64,000 nt of DNA from Lodderomyces elongisporus (GCF_030384665.1 NC_083674.1:496001-560000), one strand, 5' to 3'. Positions 19,039-31,613 are shown, counted from the first letter of the stretch. Made by a program: numbers and translations. Notes: a model not told the origin generated them from the sequence alone.

Positions 19039-21336
19039 TTATTGCAATGCAAACCATGAAACTCCAAGAACAACAATTAAAACACCAATACATACATTTG
19101 CACGTACCCATTTCTGCCGCCTTTGAATACTCTTATTCTTTGTAATCCTCTTATTAATATCCTCCAACAAGTCTAGTTTCTGACTTATTTCTACATTCAA
19201 TAACTGCTTATGAGCTTGAATTTTCTCCTTGTACAATCTGGATTTGTTTTCGAGAAGAACTAAATTCTCCACAATTTCATTAAGTTTATCCAAGCTCTCG
19301 GTGATCTCCTCTTTGTTGGTATCTCTAGTTTCAACTAACCTATCACGAAGTTCCAGCTTCGTTCTTGTAATCTCGGTTTTCAAAAACTCCAAATACTGTC
19401 GAATCAAATCAAGCTGAACTAATGATGGACATTGCGGAACAGAAAACAATATCTCTTTTTGTTTCAAAAGCAACTTCTCCGAAACAACAGACATAATCTT
19501 GAGTAGAGGATCGTATAATTCACGCACAAGCAGCTGATGATCACTGCGGTGATTGTGATCACTGCGATCATGATCCTTGACTCCCAACTCTGCCAAGATA
19601 TTATCAATATTCAAAAAATAATTGACCAATTTGTCATTTTCAATGATTTCCTTCTCATTATACTGAAACTTAAAGCCGCCATGGTTTAAAGTAGCATTGA
19701 CCAACTCCTCACTAGTCTCCAAGGTCAAAGCAAAGGGTGATGTGTATGGTCCCTTTGTGCTAGTTGCACCATTACCACCATTAGTAAAATTTGCCGAGTT
19801 TCTATCATCCAAAGTGCCATTCTGAGAAACTTGACTCTGCCCATGATTTTGTCCTTGGCTACCCCAATTGAATTTCCGATCTTGTTGCTTTGGTGTTGTT
19901 GGGTCCCCATTAACAATTGGAATTTCGAGCAGTGTTGCCGACGGGAACCCATAATGAATTGGTACTCCATTAGATTTAAATGACTCAGGAGGTGCCTGCA
20001 CATTGACACTCAGATTAAAGAACTGATCAACAAGTCTATTTCTCAGCTCATTCCTTGCATGATGGTGCTGACCGTTGTTGCTGTTGCTGTTGTTGTTATT
20101 GCTGCTGCTATAGTTATTACCATAATAGTAATGACTATTTTTTGTTGTGCTTGGAGACTTTCCGTTTTTGCTTAATCCATACTCAGCAAAACTCAAGTTA
20201 TTATGGGCTTTGAAATCTCGCAAGAAACGCGGACTAGTCATTAACCCATTAGTACCACCACTAGCACCGCTTAATTTTGGCTTACTTTCGTCAATACCTC
20301 CAAATGAAACATTTCGTCGATGAACTCCATTGAAGCCATTTGTATTCCCACTGCTGCTTGCATCTGGTTTACTTAATCTGTGTAGACTTGACCCCGATGA
20401 GCTCTTGTTCGAGCCTGTGCTCAGTGTCCTAATCCGTTCTCTACTTCGAGATTTGTTCCTCGTTTCATTAATAGCACTTTTATCGTAGTTGAAATAACTC
20501 AAGCCAGGTTCTTCCCTATACCTATTTGCTGGTGGTGTAATAGGTCTATACTTGCTCTGTTGAAAATAAGGATCAGATCCGGATCCAGATCCAGATCCAG
20601 CTACCAATCCCAATGCTTTTAGATTATCACTGGATTTGGATAAAAGTGGAGGCGTAGATGCAGTAGAACTGGAGTTAGATGACGGTAATGACTTTCGCTG
20701 TCTATGATTTGAATTGAAACTGTTGATGTTGCTCTCAGATTTGTTCCGCAGTTCATATAGCAGATCTCCAGCAGAGTTTCTTTTAGGAAGAGACTTGGCT
20801 TCTGCGGCATTTACTGTTGAGAGCTTGTGTAATTGGTTCTTCAGTGATTTTTGTTCATGTCGTTGTTGTTGTTGTTGTTGTGATTGTGATGCTTGTGGTG
20901 GGGTCGACGGAGCTTGTTGCTTCAATTCTAAATACTCAGTGTGAGGATAGGTTTCACCAGCACCATCACCAGCACCAGTAGTCGTAGTAGAGTCCTGGTA
21001 CTCTAAAGTCCGTGGTAAAGAGTCATCCTTTGAGTTAACATAGCCATGTTTGAAATCGTCATGTTCATTTGACGACCCATTGCCATTTAAATTTGTTGTG
21101 GCCATTTCATTAGAGATATGCACATCTATCCCACTTCTTGGTGATTTTTTTGATTTTGATGTTGGCGTTTTTGACAACACGTCTTGATAATTGGTGTGCT
21201 TCTGCTGCTGTTGCTGCTGCTGCTGCTGGTGGTGCTGGTGCTGGTGCTGCTGGTGGTCCTGCTGTTTTTGCTGCACACGTGCGGGGAGTTCCTCGCGAGA
21301 TCCATTCGCCGACTTTATTCGCTCTCCATTCTCCAT
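19039..21336 (-). CDS. Tail-anchored coiled-coil protein (Frt1/Hph1-like layout)
   Basis: The 765-residue protein has a long Ser/Asn/Gln-rich disordered N-terminal part (about residues 1-470). A helical and coiled-coil region follows (about 560-735), and a single hydrophobic segment ('VCIGVLIVVLGVSWFA', about 745-762) lies at the extreme C-terminus, preceded by basic 'RRQKWVR'. This is a tail-anchored membrane protein, probably of the ER and a GET-pathway client. The layout resembles the S. cerevisiae calcineurin substrates Frt1/Frt2, but I see no decisive motif, so no symbol is given. Internal repeats include Gly-Ser (GSGSGSG, near 252), polyGln and His-rich runs near residues 25-47. GET3, encoded at 33871, is the factor that inserts such proteins. 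Confidence 0.7.
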   Translation of the reverse strand: MENGERIKSANGSREELPARVQQKQQDHQQHQHQHHQQQQQQQQQKHTNYQDVLSKTPTSKSKKSPRSGIDVHISNEMATTNLNGNGSSNEHDDFKHGYVNSKDDSLPRTLEYQDSTTTTGAGDGAGETYPHTEYLELKQQAPSTPPQASQSQQQQQQRHEQKSLKNQLHKLSTVNAAEAKSLPKRNSAGDLLYELRNKSESNINSFNSNHRQRKSLPSSNSSSTASTPPLLSKSSDNLKALGLVAGSGSGSGSDPYFQQSKYRPITPPANRYREEPGLSYFNYDKSAINETRNKSRSRERIRTLSTGSNKSSSGSSLHRLSKPDASSSGNTNGFNGVHRRNVSFGGIDESKPKLSGASGGTNGLMTSPRFLRDFKAHNNLSFAEYGLSKNGKSPSTTKNSHYYYGNNYSSSNNNNSNSNNGQHHHARNELRNRLVDQFFNLSVNVQAPPESFKSNGVPIHYGFPSATLLEIPIVNGDPTTPKQQDRKFNWGSQGQNHGQSQVSQNGTLDDRNSANFTNGGNGATSTKGPYTSPFALTLETSEELVNATLNHGGFKFQYNEKEIIENDKLVNYFLNIDNILAELGVKDHDRSDHNHRSDHQLLVRELYDPLLKIMSVVSEKLLLKQKEILFSVPQCPSLVQLDLIRQYLEFLKTEITRTKLELRDRLVETRDTNKEEITESLDKLNEIVENLVLLENKSRLYKEKIQAHKQLLNVEISQKLDLLEDINKRITKNKSIQRRQKWVRANVCIGVLIVVLGVSWFALQ

Positions 21337-21876
21337 GCTTTCAATTTGATGCTAGTTGGTGGTGCGGAAATACGAGCAAGCTAGCTAGCAAGCAAGTAAT
21401 CGCTTGATTTAAAAGTGTTTAGAAGAAAAAGAAAAAGGAAAAGAAATAACGGGTAAAACAATATTGAAAAGTTCGAAATACTAGTGAGGAGAATAGAGTA
21501 CACAGTATTTAGATCAAATTTAAATCTGTTGATCGGATAAATTTAGAAACAATATCAAAGCAAAATGCGTACGTGAGGCTTAAATGCAGGGAAAAAAGAA
21601 AATAGAAATAAAACAGATATAAAGTTGGAAATGGAATTGGAAATGGAATTTGAATTGGAATTGGAATACGGAAAAAGAAAAGGAGAAAGAGAAAGAAAAA
21701 AAGGAAGAAAAAAAGGAAGAAATATGTTAAAAAAATAAAATCGTAAATGTCTTTTTTCTATTATCTTGTCTTGTAACTCAACATTAGTAATTACAAATAA
21801 AGAAAGTTCATTAGGCAGTTTTGTTTCTTTGTTTCTTTGTCTTTTTGCTTTTTTACTTTTTTGCTTTTTTTTTTTT
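21337..21876. other. Promoter of the tail-anchored protein gene and LYS2 3' flank
   Basis: No gene is seen. It is rich in A/G on the plus strand, with GGAATT-type hexamer repeats at about 21628-21668 and a T-rich run (21826-21878) right after the LYS2 stop. Confidence 0.5.
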
Positions 21877-24800
21877 TTACTTTGCTGCCGAACCTCTGGC
21901 TCCACCACCTTGTTTAATCAACTCTAATGTTTCTTGGCTCAACTCGATTTTGGGAATGGGTTTTTCGCCACGACCACTTGGTTTGGGTAAGAAACCGATT
22001 TGGATCAAATAACTAATGTAAATACCCATCAAGTCGGTAGTGACCCCCTTGCCTTGACTAACATCTTCCCCGGTGAACTCAATATCCTTCATTAATGACT
22101 TTCTGGTGTTTGTGTCATCCAATTCCGGAGCTTTTGTATCTTGTGGTAAATTGTCCAACACAAAGTGCAACAATGGGAACAATGCACTCTCTTTGCTTCC
22201 ATCAACAACAAACTGCTCCAATGCAGAGGTCCATTGTGGATAGTCAGCCATAGCGATATCGTAGCCATACGATTTCAACGAACCCAAAAACTCATCAAAG
22301 TGAATACGTGGGTGCCCAGTTACATGTGCGACTAACAATTCCTCCTGACTTGGTGGACTCAATGAGGTCGCAGTAACAACACGAGCAACATGATCAACGG
22401 GAACCATGTTGACACTATTCGTAATGTTTGGATATTGACCCAACTCAGTAGCACCCTTCAACATTCTGAGAAGGAAATCGTCAGTATTGGATGCACCAGT
22501 CTCGGTAAAACCAGTGACATATCCTGGCCTAATAATACATCCGCGTAAACCACGCTCTCCAGCACGACGTATAATATACTCAGCACTCCATTTGGATTGA
22601 CCGTATCCTGTGCCTAAGTTTTGGGATGATCCTTTTAAGTCATCACTTTCAAGAATTCCAGCTTTACCTTGCTGAAGAAGTTCGTCTGACAAGTTGACAA
22701 AATAATCGGTGTCTAATGCCGAAGTAGACGAAACAAATGAAAAATATTTGGGCTTGCCATCTGCAGCCAAGTTTAGAACATTTATAGTACCAATGACATT
22801 AGCATCGCGCAATTGTGAGTAAGGGTAAACCCAGTGGACAAATGCACCATTGTGGATTATAACATCAACAGTATCGGTCAATTTACTCCATTCGGTTTCA
22901 TCCAAACCAAAACGTTCTTTAGATAAGTCACCGAGTACGACTTCAATACGCTTTGACCATTCTTCCTTCCAGATTCCATATGTTTTACCTGTTTGACGAA
23001 GTCTTTCCAATCCAGCTTCTTTGGTGCTAGCCCTTACATGAGCATAAACTTTGATATCAAGTTTGTCCTTTCTGGCCTCCAACAAATCGCGAACAATAAA
23101 TGAGCCCAAGAATCCCGTAGCACCAGTGAGAAAAACGTTAACTGCGTTTTTAGTAGGTAATTTCGTTAAAGACTGGTAATTGGCTCTCAATGCTGTCAGA
23201 GACAATATTCTTGCGTCTTCAGCATATTCAACTGTAGCATGTTTATGCTCATCTTCATTATCATTTTTCTCTTGTCCTGACCCCTCATTTACGGTTCCAG
23301 TTCCAGTTCCGGCTCCGGCTCCAGTACCATTAGCTAACTCAAAGTCTTTGCCACCTTGAATAGTCTTCTCCACTTCTCTAGCAAACTGCTCAACAGTTGG
23401 ATTCTTAAAAATAACACCAAGTGGAATCTCGATATTAAGCCTTTTTCTCAACTCAAAAATCATTCTAGTTCCCAAAATAGAGTGGCCACCAAGGTCAAAG
23501 AAAGAATCCGTTTTAGAAATGGTAGGCGGCTTGTTGGGTAACACTTCGAACCAAAGGTCCTTAATCTGTTGCTCTAATTTGCTAAATTCTTCATGCTCGG
23601 CCGCAGCAAGGTCTGATGCAGAAACACTTAATTTCGAAACAGCTTCGAGTTGGGCAGTGTCTGGGAATGGCAACTTTGGCTTATCGACTTTTCCATTGGG
23701 GTTCAATGGCAATTTGACAAGTGGAACAATAATGGTGGGAATAGCATAAGAGGCCAACTTCTTTTTCAAATAGGCTTTAATGTCTTTGATCAATTCACGG
23801 TAAGCAACAAGCCCTTGAACAATTGGGTCATTGACTTCCTCTGATGCATCATCTACTTCGGACTTGAAGTTGGCCAATTCTGGTGAATCTTTGGGTACAA
23901 TGTATGAAATCAAAGTTGCCTCTTCATCTTTATCTCTTCTCACCAATGTCACGTTCTCTCTAACTAGTGGGTGTTGTGATAAATGCGTATCAATCTCACC
24001 CAACTCGATTCTGAACCCTCTAATTTTTACTTGATCATCTGCACGTCCACAGCACTCAACATTTCCATCTGGTAAGTATCTTCCCAAATCACCAGATCTG
24101 TACATCCTGTCTCTTGGTCCTTTCCATCCTTCTTGTCTCCATTGCTCATCCTTGGCTTTTTGTTCGTCTTCCTTGACCCATTTCAATGGGTCGACATACC
24201 AATTGGTGATAAATTTTGCGGCATTCAAATCGGGTAATCCACGGTAACCTTCTGCCAAACCAGCTGCACGAACATAGATTTCACCAACTTCACCAACACC
24301 ACAAGTGCGTGACCGGTCGTTTCTGTTCACAACCAACAATTGGACATTGTGCATACCGGTTCCTGCAGGCATGACATCCTTCAAATTCTTCAAATAAGTT
24401 GGATTCGATTTTCGGCTCTCAATCTCAAAATATGAAACTGATCTTTGAGTCTCTGTCGTACCGTACATGTTCACGATATATACGTTTTCGGCCAAGCTTT
24501 GCAACCTCAAACAATCTCTCTTGGTCAAGATATCACCAACAAAGAAAGCATGATGCAAAGATGGAATGGCTGTTGTAGCCTGGGCGCTCAATAATTGGCC
24601 CATCGCTGGAGTTAAATGTGTCACCGTGGCGCCATACGTTGCCATCCATTCAGCTAATTTACCAGGAGTTCCAATATCGTCAGCAGTTGGAACTAATAAT
24701 TGCGCACCCAAGAACAATGGAGTGAACATATCTCTTTGAATAGGATCATGTGCAATACCCGACAACATGGTAAACTTGTCCTTTTCAGATAATCCAAATC

Positions 24801-26133
24801 TCTTTGCCATCCATGGAAAGTAATAGGCTAGAGAGTAATGACGACCGAGAACACCCTTGGGAATACCTTCAGAACCAGAAGTGAACGACAAAGTAGGGTT
24901 AGAATCTGGACCAACTACAACCCCGGTTGGTTGATCTTTGTATTTAGCAAAGTCAAAAAGACAATCTTCGCCAGAGCCAGATGGCAATACACCCCCAACC
25001 AATGCTCCATCGTCCTCAATCTTCAATTGCGGGATTGTAGTAATCACCTCCAACTCGTCCTTGATATATTTAGTTACCAAGTCATCCAAAAGACCTGCTT
25101 TCTCCAAAACAATCAAACCTCTTGGCTTGGCCACTGACAAGTAAATGTTTTGTCTTGCTGGAGGGTAGGCTGGGTCAATCACCGAGAATGTCGCACCAGC
25201 CTTCAAAACACCCATAACAGCAACCATCAAGTCAACACCACGGTAAGCATAAATCATGACAATGTCACCTTTCTTGATCCCTGTATCTTTCAAGTAATTA
25301 CCCACAATGTTTGATGCTTGGTTAATTTGCTTATAAGTGAATGTCCTAGTTTTGGATTTAGGATCCATAAAAGATGCAGTCTCAATCACACACTCTCTGT
25401 TAGGATGCAGCTCAGCATTTTTTTGAAATATGTCTTGAATAGCTCCTCTATAACCACTCCAATCAAGATCCAAAGTAGGATCTGGTAATGCTTGTTTTTG
25501 AAGTGGCGTGACCAAGTCGACTTTGGTAATTGCAGTGTTCGAATCTTCATCTACTGCCAACAAATAGTGTTCAAATTGCTCTGCAAAAATCTGTATCCTT
25601 TCAGTAGAGTACAACAAGGCATTGTAGTATATGGTGAACTCGGAGTCATTGGTGTAAATAGCCAAATCACGAACAGATCCTTCAACCGTTGTATTCAATT
25701 GCTGGTTAGCATTAGCATGCTCATATGAAAGTTTGAAAAGTTCGGGGTGTTCATCAAGCTTTTTAGCAACTTTGATCTTTTCGCTGAGTTCAGATAAATT
25801 CCTATAGTTGACCTCGTACGCACATTTGGTAAACTCCTCCTTAACTTTGGTTACCAATTCTTGGAATTTCAACTCGGGTGACATGCTCAATCTTATAATG
25901 AATGAAGGGGAATTGGCTGCTTCGTCAGTGGCTATCACTATATCCTCGTCTCCAGTCAACCTGTAGATCAATGCTGCAAACACAGCCAATCCGTGTTGAA
26001 AGTCTCTTACAACATGTTTAGCTGTAAATGAAAAAGTACCTTCAACAGACTTATTATTAGCTGGTTTCAAATAGTCATGTGGAAGGACAGATAATGTGGG
26101 GTTGTCCAAATATTTAGTCCAAAATTCAGACAT
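21877..26133 (-). CDS. LYS2: Lys2, alpha-aminoadipate reductase
   Basis: The 1418-residue enzyme reduces L-2-aminoadipate to its semialdehyde in fungal lysine biosynthesis, using ATP and NADPH. Domains in order: a condensation-like N-terminal region (about 1-210), an adenylation domain (about 225-800, with core motif '[14 protein letters not shown]' near 415), and a carrier domain with '[15 protein letters not shown]'. The Ser near residue 885 takes phosphopantetheine from Lys5. The last domain is a thioester reductase with NADP-binding '[10 protein letters not shown]' near 1005 and catalytic 'YGQSK' near 1178. S. cerevisiae Lys2 is 1392 residues, so this is full length. An Ala-Gly-Thr linker (about 935-955) separates carrier and reductase. 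A Gcn4-type TGACTCA lies upstream. Confidence 0.98.
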   Translation of the reverse strand: MSEFWTKYLDNPTLSVLPHDYLKPANNKSVEGTFSFTAKHVVRDFQHGLAVFAALIYRLTGDEDIVIATDEAANSPSFIIRLSMSPELKFQELVTKVKEEFTKCAYEVNYRNLSELSEKIKVAKKLDEHPELFKLSYEHANANQQLNTTVEGSVRDLAIYTNDSEFTIYYNALLYSTERIQIFAEQFEHYLLAVDEDSNTAITKVDLVTPLQKQALPDPTLDLDWSGYRGAIQDIFQKNAELHPNRECVIETASFMDPKSKTRTFTYKQINQASNIVGNYLKDTGIKKGDIVMIYAYRGVDLMVAVMGVLKAGATFSVIDPAYPPARQNIYLSVAKPRGLIVLEKAGLLDDLVTKYIKDELEVITTIPQLKIEDDGALVGGVLPSGSGEDCLFDFAKYKDQPTGVVVGPDSNPTLSFTSGSEGIPKGVLGRHYSLAYYFPWMAKRFGLSEKDKFTMLSGIAHDPIQRDMFTPLFLGAQLLVPTADDIGTPGKLAEWMATYGATVTHLTPAMGQLLSAQATTAIPSLHHAFFVGDILTKRDCLRLQSLAENVYIVNMYGTTETQRSVSYFEIESRKSNPTYLKNLKDVMPAGTGMHNVQLLVVNRNDRSRTCGVGEVGEIYVRAAGLAEGYRGLPDLNAAKFITNWYVDPLKWVKEDEQKAKDEQWRQEGWKGPRDRMYRSGDLGRYLPDGNVECCGRADDQVKIRGFRIELGEIDTHLSQHPLVRENVTLVRRDKDEEATLISYIVPKDSPELANFKSEVDDASEEVNDPIVQGLVAYRELIKDIKAYLKKKLASYAIPTIIVPLVKLPLNPNGKVDKPKLPFPDTAQLEAVSKLSVSASDLAAAEHEEFSKLEQQIKDLWFEVLPNKPPTISKTDSFFDLGGHSILGTRMIFELRKRLNIEIPLGVIFKNPTVEQFAREVEKTIQGGKDFELANGTGAGAGTGTGTVNEGSGQEKNDNEDEHKHATVEYAEDARILSLTALRANYQSLTKLPTKNAVNVFLTGATGFLGSFIVRDLLEARKDKLDIKVYAHVRASTKEAGLERLRQTGKTYGIWKEEWSKRIEVVLGDLSKERFGLDETEWSKLTDTVDVIIHNGAFVHWVYPYSQLRDANVIGTINVLNLAADGKPKYFSFVSSTSALDTDYFVNLSDELLQQGKAGILESDDLKGSSQNLGTGYGQSKWSAEYIIRRAGERGLRGCIIRPGYVTGFTETGASNTDDFLLRMLKGATELGQYPNITNSVNMVPVDHVARVVTATSLSPPSQEELLVAHVTGHPRIHFDEFLGSLKSYGYDIAMADYPQWTSALEQFVVDGSKESALFPLLHFVLDNLPQDTKAPELDDTNTRKSLMKDIEFTGEDVSQGKGVTTDLMGIYISYLIQIGFLPKPSGRGEKPIPKIELSQETLELIKQGGGARGSAAK

Positions 26134-26220
26134 TTTTCTTTCTTTTGATTTTCTATCAATACTAAAGAAGGAATTAATCTTTTACTTGTAAATTGGATAT
26201 AGTTATGGTGTAAAATGTTT

Positions 26221-26233
26221 TTCCAGAGTGGAA
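26221..26233. promoter_or_regulatory. Inverted repeat TTCCAGAGTGGAA upstream of LYS2
   Basis: TTCCA and TGGAA arms flank a 3-nt spacer about 90 nt before the LYS2 ATG. A dimeric zinc-cluster regulator could bind it. It resembles, but does not match, the TCCRNYGGA site known for Lys14 in S. cerevisiae, so the assignment is tentative. Confidence 0.3.
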
Positions 26234-26494
26234 TGAAAAAATTACGAGTAAGATGTTTTTTGTATGAATAATTTTTCAATAGTATACACACACATATATA
26301 TATATATATATATATTCACTTATTCATATATTCATATATAGTTGGCCTCGTGCCGTAATCGCACTGAGTCCAAGAGAAAAATCCACCAGATTTTTTCTGT
26401 ACTGTAGAACAGAGAATGCTCCCACTTTACCGGAAAATCATTAAGCAAAGAAAGACAAAAAAAAAAAAAATTTTCTTTTTGCAGGAGTACATTA

Positions 26495-26501
26495 TGACTC
26501 A
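26495..26501. promoter_or_regulatory. Gcn4-type site TGACTCA upstream of LYS2
   Basis: A perfect TGACTCA lies about 360 nt upstream of the LYS2 start. A near match, TGAGTCC, is at 26365-26371. Gcn4 controls lysine genes in yeasts, so general amino-acid control of LYS2 is likely. Confidence 0.55.
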
Positions 26502-26692
26502 ACGTTCGCGCGCCGCATCATAGACCTAATCAAGCCAGAACTTAATAGGAAATTTTTTTAATTTGCAACCATTTCCTCGCACTGTAAAGATTAAGAGTAT
26601 AGAAAAATTTGAATTTAAATTTGAATGTAAGATTGAATTGAAAACAACGTCTATATATATACATATATATGTAAATCTGGATATATGTGTAT

Positions 26693-29401
26693 CTAGTTCA
26701 TAAATAAAAACTGTAAATCGTCCGGAGTCAACTTATTTATTGCTGCTTGATCGTGATTTATAGTTGCATTGATCATATTAGCTTTTTTATCTTGTAGCTC
26801 AATAATCTTCAGCTCTATACTATCCTCAATACAGAATCTCGTGATTCTGATGGGTCTCTTTTGACCAATTCTATGCACACGGTCCATCGATTGCCATTCA
26901 ACACTTGGATTCCACCATGGATCCATCAAAAATACTTGCGAAGCTTCGCAAAGATTTAACGCAACACCACCAGCCTTTAAAGATACAAGAAACACCTCCA
27001 CTTCGGTATTGTCCATAAAGTACTTAATTGTATTGTCACGTTGTTGCGGCGACATCGAACCAGACAATTTCGCTGTTTGAAAACCTGCACGTTTTAATCT
27101 CCATTCAATCAAGTCTAACATCGATGTAAACTGTGAAAACACAATCGATTTGATGGTATGTCTATCAGATCTGAGCTTGTATAACTCCTCAACAAGCGCT
27201 TCAATTTTGGTCGATGACCTCCATTCGCCACCATGCGATCCTTGCTTGATTCTATTGACTATAGAAGCCTTTGTAAAAAGCTCCTCGTCGACTTCTATCG
27301 CTGGTTGCTCCAAATCGATAGCTAATCCAATATGACACACGGGACACGTCAACTTGTTGCTTGCACCATCGAATGACTCCACGTACTCCTGTATACACAT
27401 ACGACAGAATCTATGATGACACTTGGATTCAATAGGCTCCTCTGCCTCATCATCACAAAGTTGACACATAATGACCCCATCAATCTGCTTGGCAATCTGA
27501 TTGGTACCATATCGCTTCAACACCAAATCAGGATGATCAGCAAGCTGTCTCATTCGTGTGATCAATGTAAAAATGTTAGCATAGTTGTTTAAGACAACTC
27601 CATCGGCTACATAATCATTAAACTTTCTCTTCGAATCGCTATAAAGCGAAGTGTACAAATCCCTCTCTTCCTCATTAAACCTATCGAGTCGAATCTCAAC
27701 AATTCTAGGCGGTAATCCCAAATCATCAGCTCTTTCAATTTTGGTTCTTCGCAACATTATATTCTGCAAAAGCAATCGCAAATTCTGGAAACTATCCATT
27801 CCATCCCCTTCTAATCCAAATTTCAATATATTTTTCAACATAAAGTGGTTGAAAAAATTTGTATGCAACATCCCTGTATGGCCACAACCATCACAAGTAC
27901 GTCCATTGGAAAATTTCCAGTCGTTACTGGCACAATCACACTTGGTACAAAAATACATGTGGAAAGGATAAAGCTTCATATAACGAATCAAGGAATATAT
28001 TTCTCCAATCCTATTTTGCAAAGGCGTACCAGTCAAGCACCATCTTTTTTGAGTCACCAACTGGTTTGCTGCTCGAGATGTATTTGATGTACGATCTTTG
28101 ATATTGTGTGCTTCATCAAGCACTACTCGGTAAAAATGTGTATTGTGAAGTGCCGACTTCTCCTTCACCGTTACCCCTTTTCTCTTGAAACCATATTGTT
28201 GTTTTCTAAAAGATGATTCCAACACGGAATACGAAGTTAAGATAACATCGTATTTCTCCAATTCGGCTACTTTGTTCACCCTTGTGTTTCCGTGAAACAA
28301 CAACACTTTTAACTTCCCATCCGTGTGTTTTTCAATCTCATTTTTCCATTGCATCAACGCCACTGTAGGACCAACAACCAAATTGGGTTTTTTTGTAGGA
28401 TCATCCATAAATAACCCAATGGTTTGGATCGTTTTACCCATACCCATCTCATCTGCCAATATACCACCTTGAAACTTACCTTCTTCCTGTTTCAAAAGCC
28501 AGTTTAGTCCTTCTAGTTGAAAAGGCAACATCTTAAGAGTCATTCCAACAGGGTGTGGAGCTCTCTCGGGTGTAATGCCTTTACAATTTTTCAAATCGGA
28601 GAATGTCGTGGCAAGTTCTGGGTGCTGAGTGAAAAGATTATTAGTTGTACGTTCATAATGAGTCATTTTTGGTTTGACTTCCTTCTTCTTCCTTTGACGT
28701 GGCGTACTTGACTTCTTTCTAGGCGCTCTTTTTGGTTTAGCAGAGGATGCAACGTCATCACCTTCACCATGGCCATCACCGTGGCCATTAACATGGCCCT
28801 CGTTGGTACCATTAGCTGAACCTTGCAGTGCAGGAATAGGTCTCGATGATAATGGTTGGTTGTCATCATCGCTGTCACTGATTAGTTCAACAGTTGTTTT
28901 GGGTTGACGACCATTTCTATGCATTATACTTGACCCCACAACCTCCACAACGTCATCATCAGACGTGTTACTGTCCACGTTGTCTTCCAAACTTAATGTA
29001 AATTCTTCGTCGTCGTTGTCGTCGTCGTCGTCTTCATCGTCGGAATAGATCTCTATTGGTCTTTTGGCCTTCAGGTTGCTGTTCTTTCCACTAGCACGCG
29101 TGTTGAGCTCACGCGTCTTTCTATGCCTTCTAGGGACTTCCTCGTTGGCAAATGTATCGGAGTCAATCTCCACGTCACTAATGTTTTTCGCGTCACCTTC
29201 TCCTTCCTCTACTAAATCGTCGTCATCCAAATCGCTTGGTTCGGCGTATGAAATGTTTTTCGTACTTGCTCTTCTCCTTGGTGTCTGGCGCGTACTACCA
29301 TTTGCATTTCTCGATCCAACTTTCCGTCTCTTGTTACTCTTCTTATTATCCACAACAAACCCCCCGCCAATATCACTCAAACTAGACTCAGAGTCAGACA
29401 T
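26693..29401 (-). CDS. RAD16: Rad16, SNF2/RING ATPase for global-genome repair
   Basis: The 902-residue protein works with Rad7 in nucleotide excision repair of non-transcribed DNA and as part of an E3 ubiquitin ligase. After an acidic disordered N-terminus (about 1-260) comes the SNF2 helicase core: Walker A 'ADEMGMGKT' near 319 and a DEAH box ('LDEAHN') near 430. A C3HC4 RING finger is inserted at about 645-690 ('CQLCDDE', 'CHHRFCRMC', 'CPVC'). The second helicase lobe (about 735-870) has '[11 protein letters not shown]' and '[11 protein letters not shown]'. RING insertion inside the helicase is diagnostic of the Rad16/Rad5 group, and the absence of a HIRAN domain points to Rad16. S. cerevisiae Rad16 is 790 residues. 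LYS2 is its neighbour there too, although in a different relative orientation. Confidence 0.95.
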   Translation of the reverse strand: MSDSESSLSDIGGGFVVDNKKSNKRRKVGSRNANGSTRQTPRRRASTKNISYAEPSDLDDDDLVEEGEGDAKNISDVEIDSDTFANEEVPRRHRKTRELNTRASGKNSNLKAKRPIEIYSDDEDDDDDNDDEEFTLSLEDNVDSNTSDDDVVEVVGSSIMHRNGRQPKTTVELISDSDDDNQPLSSRPIPALQGSANGTNEGHVNGHGDGHGEGDDVASSAKPKRAPRKKSSTPRQRKKKEVKPKMTHYERTTNNLFTQHPELATTFSDLKNCKGITPERAPHPVGMTLKMLPFQLEGLNWLLKQEEGKFQGGILADEMGMGKTIQTIGLFMDDPTKKPNLVVGPTVALMQWKNEIEKHTDGKLKVLLFHGNTRVNKVAELEKYDVILTSYSVLESSFRKQQYGFKRKGVTVKEKSALHNTHFYRVVLDEAHNIKDRTSNTSRAANQLVTQKRWCLTGTPLQNRIGEIYSLIRYMKLYPFHMYFCTKCDCASNDWKFSNGRTCDGCGHTGMLHTNFFNHFMLKNILKFGLEGDGMDSFQNLRLLLQNIMLRRTKIERADDLGLPPRIVEIRLDRFNEEERDLYTSLYSDSKRKFNDYVADGVVLNNYANIFTLITRMRQLADHPDLVLKRYGTNQIAKQIDGVIMCQLCDDEAEEPIESKCHHRFCRMCIQEYVESFDGASNKLTCPVCHIGLAIDLEQPAIEVDEELFTKASIVNRIKQGSHGGEWRSSTKIEALVEELYKLRSDRHTIKSIVFSQFTSMLDLIEWRLKRAGFQTAKLSGSMSPQQRDNTIKYFMDNTEVEVFLVSLKAGGVALNLCEASQVFLMDPWWNPSVEWQSMDRVHRIGQKRPIRITRFCIEDSIELKIIELQDKKANMINATINHDQAAINKLTPDDLQFLFMN

Positions 29402-30023
29402 GTTGATAACCTATTAAAGTTTTAATCTAAACTGTTTTGGTGATATATAACTAGATTTTTATTTTCCTCTTCTTCTTCTTCTTCTTCTCTTTTTTTTTTC
29501 TTTGATTGAAAATTGTGATAAATTCGTACAGAAAAAGAAATGTGTAGAACAGAGAGAGAGAGGGAGAGAGAGAGAGAGGAACATGTGCGATAAGATAGTG
29601 ATGGTTGCCACACAGCAACAGCCACAGAGCAGTTGATTTCTTTTCTGTTTTTTTTTTTGTGTAACACATTCTGTTTTCTAAGACAGTAAGTAGTGTGCAT
29701 GACGTTTGAAACAGCAATTTTTCATTCCTGCTACTATACATACTAACTTCTTTTGCTTTGTAGACCTTACTCAACCGAAGGCAAAACAGGATACTAAAAT
29801 TGTTCAACGGGATGGCTTGTCTAACCCAAGGGAAGGATATAGAGTGAGTTTTGTATTTTATATTCAATAAAGTTCTCCATTACTATTTATTCAATTATAG
29901 ATTCTACGTAAAGAAAACTGAAATAGACTTTTGAATAAACCAAGATAATGAAATGTCAAAACCCTAGAGATAAAAAAAAAAAAAAAAATTAAACTAAAGG
30001 TACAGAAGAATCTGGGAAAAATT
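29402..30023. other. RAD16 promoter and TIF34 3' flank
   Basis: No gene is seen. It holds a (CTT)n run at about 29467-29488 and an (AG)n run at about 29551-29578 near the RAD16 start, and an A-rich tract (29970-29990) close to the TIF34 stop. Confidence 0.5.
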
Positions 30024-31076
30024 CTAATCTAATCCAGCTGCAGCTGCCTTTTCTGTTCTTTCTGCATCAAAAAGAAAATCTTTGTATGACTTGTCGAAAG
30101 TGTGGACTCTAATGAAACCATCCTCTCCTCCACTACTGTATCCTGTTCCATCTGGATGCACGGCAACGGTATTCAAAGGACCGAAATGACCCTTGACACG
30201 TCCAATTTCTTCTTCGAAAATCTTGTGATAAAATCTAGCCTCAAACTTACCTTGCGACTCTGCAGTTGTAGTGACGTTTCTTGCCTCTTGACCTCCTCCC
30301 AAAATAACAAAGTCTTTGAGTGGTGTAATGGCTGCAGTGTTCATTGGTGCATCGGCTTTATAGACCTTCAAGATTTCAAATGTATCCACATCCGTCAAAA
30401 CAGCACACTTGTCCTTTGATGATGTGATGAAATATGATCTATCTTCTGGGGCAAATTGAATGTCAGTAACACTAACGTTTTTCTCCTCATTGTGGATTCC
30501 GTGTGCTTGTAAAGATTTGAGAAGCTCTCCGGTGTGAGCATCGTACTTGGAAACATAACCGTTATCGTGTCCTGCAATGATGAATCTTCCATCCTCGGAC
30601 CATCCTGCAACGGTGGCTTTTGAACCATTTTGTTCGGTTTCAATCACAAGAGACGCCGTCTCGGCTTGGTTGGTTAGCGATGCGGTATCGCGGTTTATAT
30701 CATAAACAGAGATGGTACCAATATGACCCATCACTTGGTCAGCAATAACCAAGAGTTTCTTTCCATCAGGAGAAAACGACACCCTCCTTACTGGAGATGG
30801 GCTGTTCCATGTATATACACACTGACCATTTTCAACTGTCCACAACTTAACAGCCAAATCACCACCTCCAGTGGCACATAACAAGGTCTCTGGATCAACA
30901 TCAATAGACCAGATCACACCCTGGTGACCTTCCAAGGTTCCTAATCTTTCACCATTCGATGAGTACCATATCGATGCTGCATTATCCTTCGCCACAGAGA
31001 AAAGCAAATCACCTTCTCTATTGTATTTCACTTGAGTCAAGGAACGTTCATGTCCCATCAATTTAATAGGTCTCAT
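30024..31076 (-). CDS. TIF34: Tif34, eIF3i WD40 subunit
   Basis: The 350-residue protein is eIF3 subunit i, an essential part of the translation initiation factor eIF3 that binds eIF3b/g. It is a seven-bladed WD40 propeller. It opens with '[19 protein letters not shown]', the conserved eIF3i start, and contains repeated GH...W/F-D units such as '[12 protein letters not shown]' and '[15 protein letters not shown]'. Length agrees with S. cerevisiae Tif34 (347 residues). A G-rich hexamer repeat lies 69-92 nt upstream of the start. Confidence 0.96.
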   Translation of the reverse strand: MRPIKLMGHERSLTQVKYNREGDLLFSVAKDNAASIWYSSNGERLGTLEGHQGVIWSIDVDPETLLCATGGGDLAVKLWTVENGQCVYTWNSPSPVRRVSFSPDGKKLLVIADQVMGHIGTISVYDINRDTASLTNQAETASLVIETEQNGSKATVAGWSEDGRFIIAGHDNGYVSKYDAHTGELLKSLQAHGIHNEEKNVSVTDIQFAPEDRSYFITSSKDKCAVLTDVDTFEILKVYKADAPMNTAAITPLKDFVILGGGQEARNVTTTAESQGKFEARFYHKIFEEEIGRVKGHFGPLNTVAVHPDGTGYSSGGEDGFIRVHTFDKSYKDFLFDAERTEKAAAAGLD

Positions 31077-31613
31077 ATTGGGTTGTTTTGTATATATCTA
31101 ACAGATATGGATGAATAAGTGGGTTAAGGATGTGAGTGAGTGAGTGTGGGTGTGGGTGTGGGTGTGGGTTAAAGGTAGATATAGAGTAGTCTAGAGTTCA
31201 ACCTAGAAATTATTACAAACTCCAACATTCTGCTCTCAGCTCTTTGGTACTTAAAAAAAAATAGTAAAAAAAAAAAGAAAAAGAGAATGAAAAATTTCAC
31301 ACAAATAATTTTTCAAAACAGTCGTGCATTTATTAACGAAAATTTACACTACACATACATTCATACATTCATACATACATGCATATAAACACACACACCA
31401 TGAACAGCTTCTCCTACAGTCTTTTTTTTTTGTAGACGTTTGAATACATGATATTTATGGCTTTCATTACTTTCTCAATTTATACTGATCAATATTATAA
31501 TTGTCATCATCATCACCTTCTTGTTCTTGTTCTTGTTCTTCATATTCATCATCGCCGTCATCACAAATTGACTGAGATATCAAAAGATACCTTAAAATAT
31601 TTTCCTGAAGAAC
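31077..31613. other. TIF34 promoter and 3' flank of the hydrolase gene
   Basis: No gene is seen. It contains the TGTGGG repeat at 31145-31168 and A-rich DNA at about 31250-31290. A run of TTGTTCTTGTTC and ATCATC units (about 31507-31545) follows near the hydrolase stop. Confidence 0.5.
31145..31168. promoter_or_regulatory. (TGTGGG)4 repeat upstream of TIF34
   Basis: Four perfect TGTGGG hexamers (CCCACA on the gene strand) sit 69-92 nt before the TIF34 ATG. The CCCACACCCA sequence is close to Rap1-type and telomere-like sites, so it may be an activator site for a translation gene. No binding is shown. Confidence 0.35.

Larger units (their letters stand above)
26134..26692. other. LYS2 promoter and RAD16 3' flank
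   Basis: No gene is seen. The region carries the candidate LYS2 control elements listed separately, a (TA)n tract at 26295-26315 and another TATATA tract at 26651-26671 just after the RAD16 stop, a likely RAD16 3'-end signal. Confidence 0.55.
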
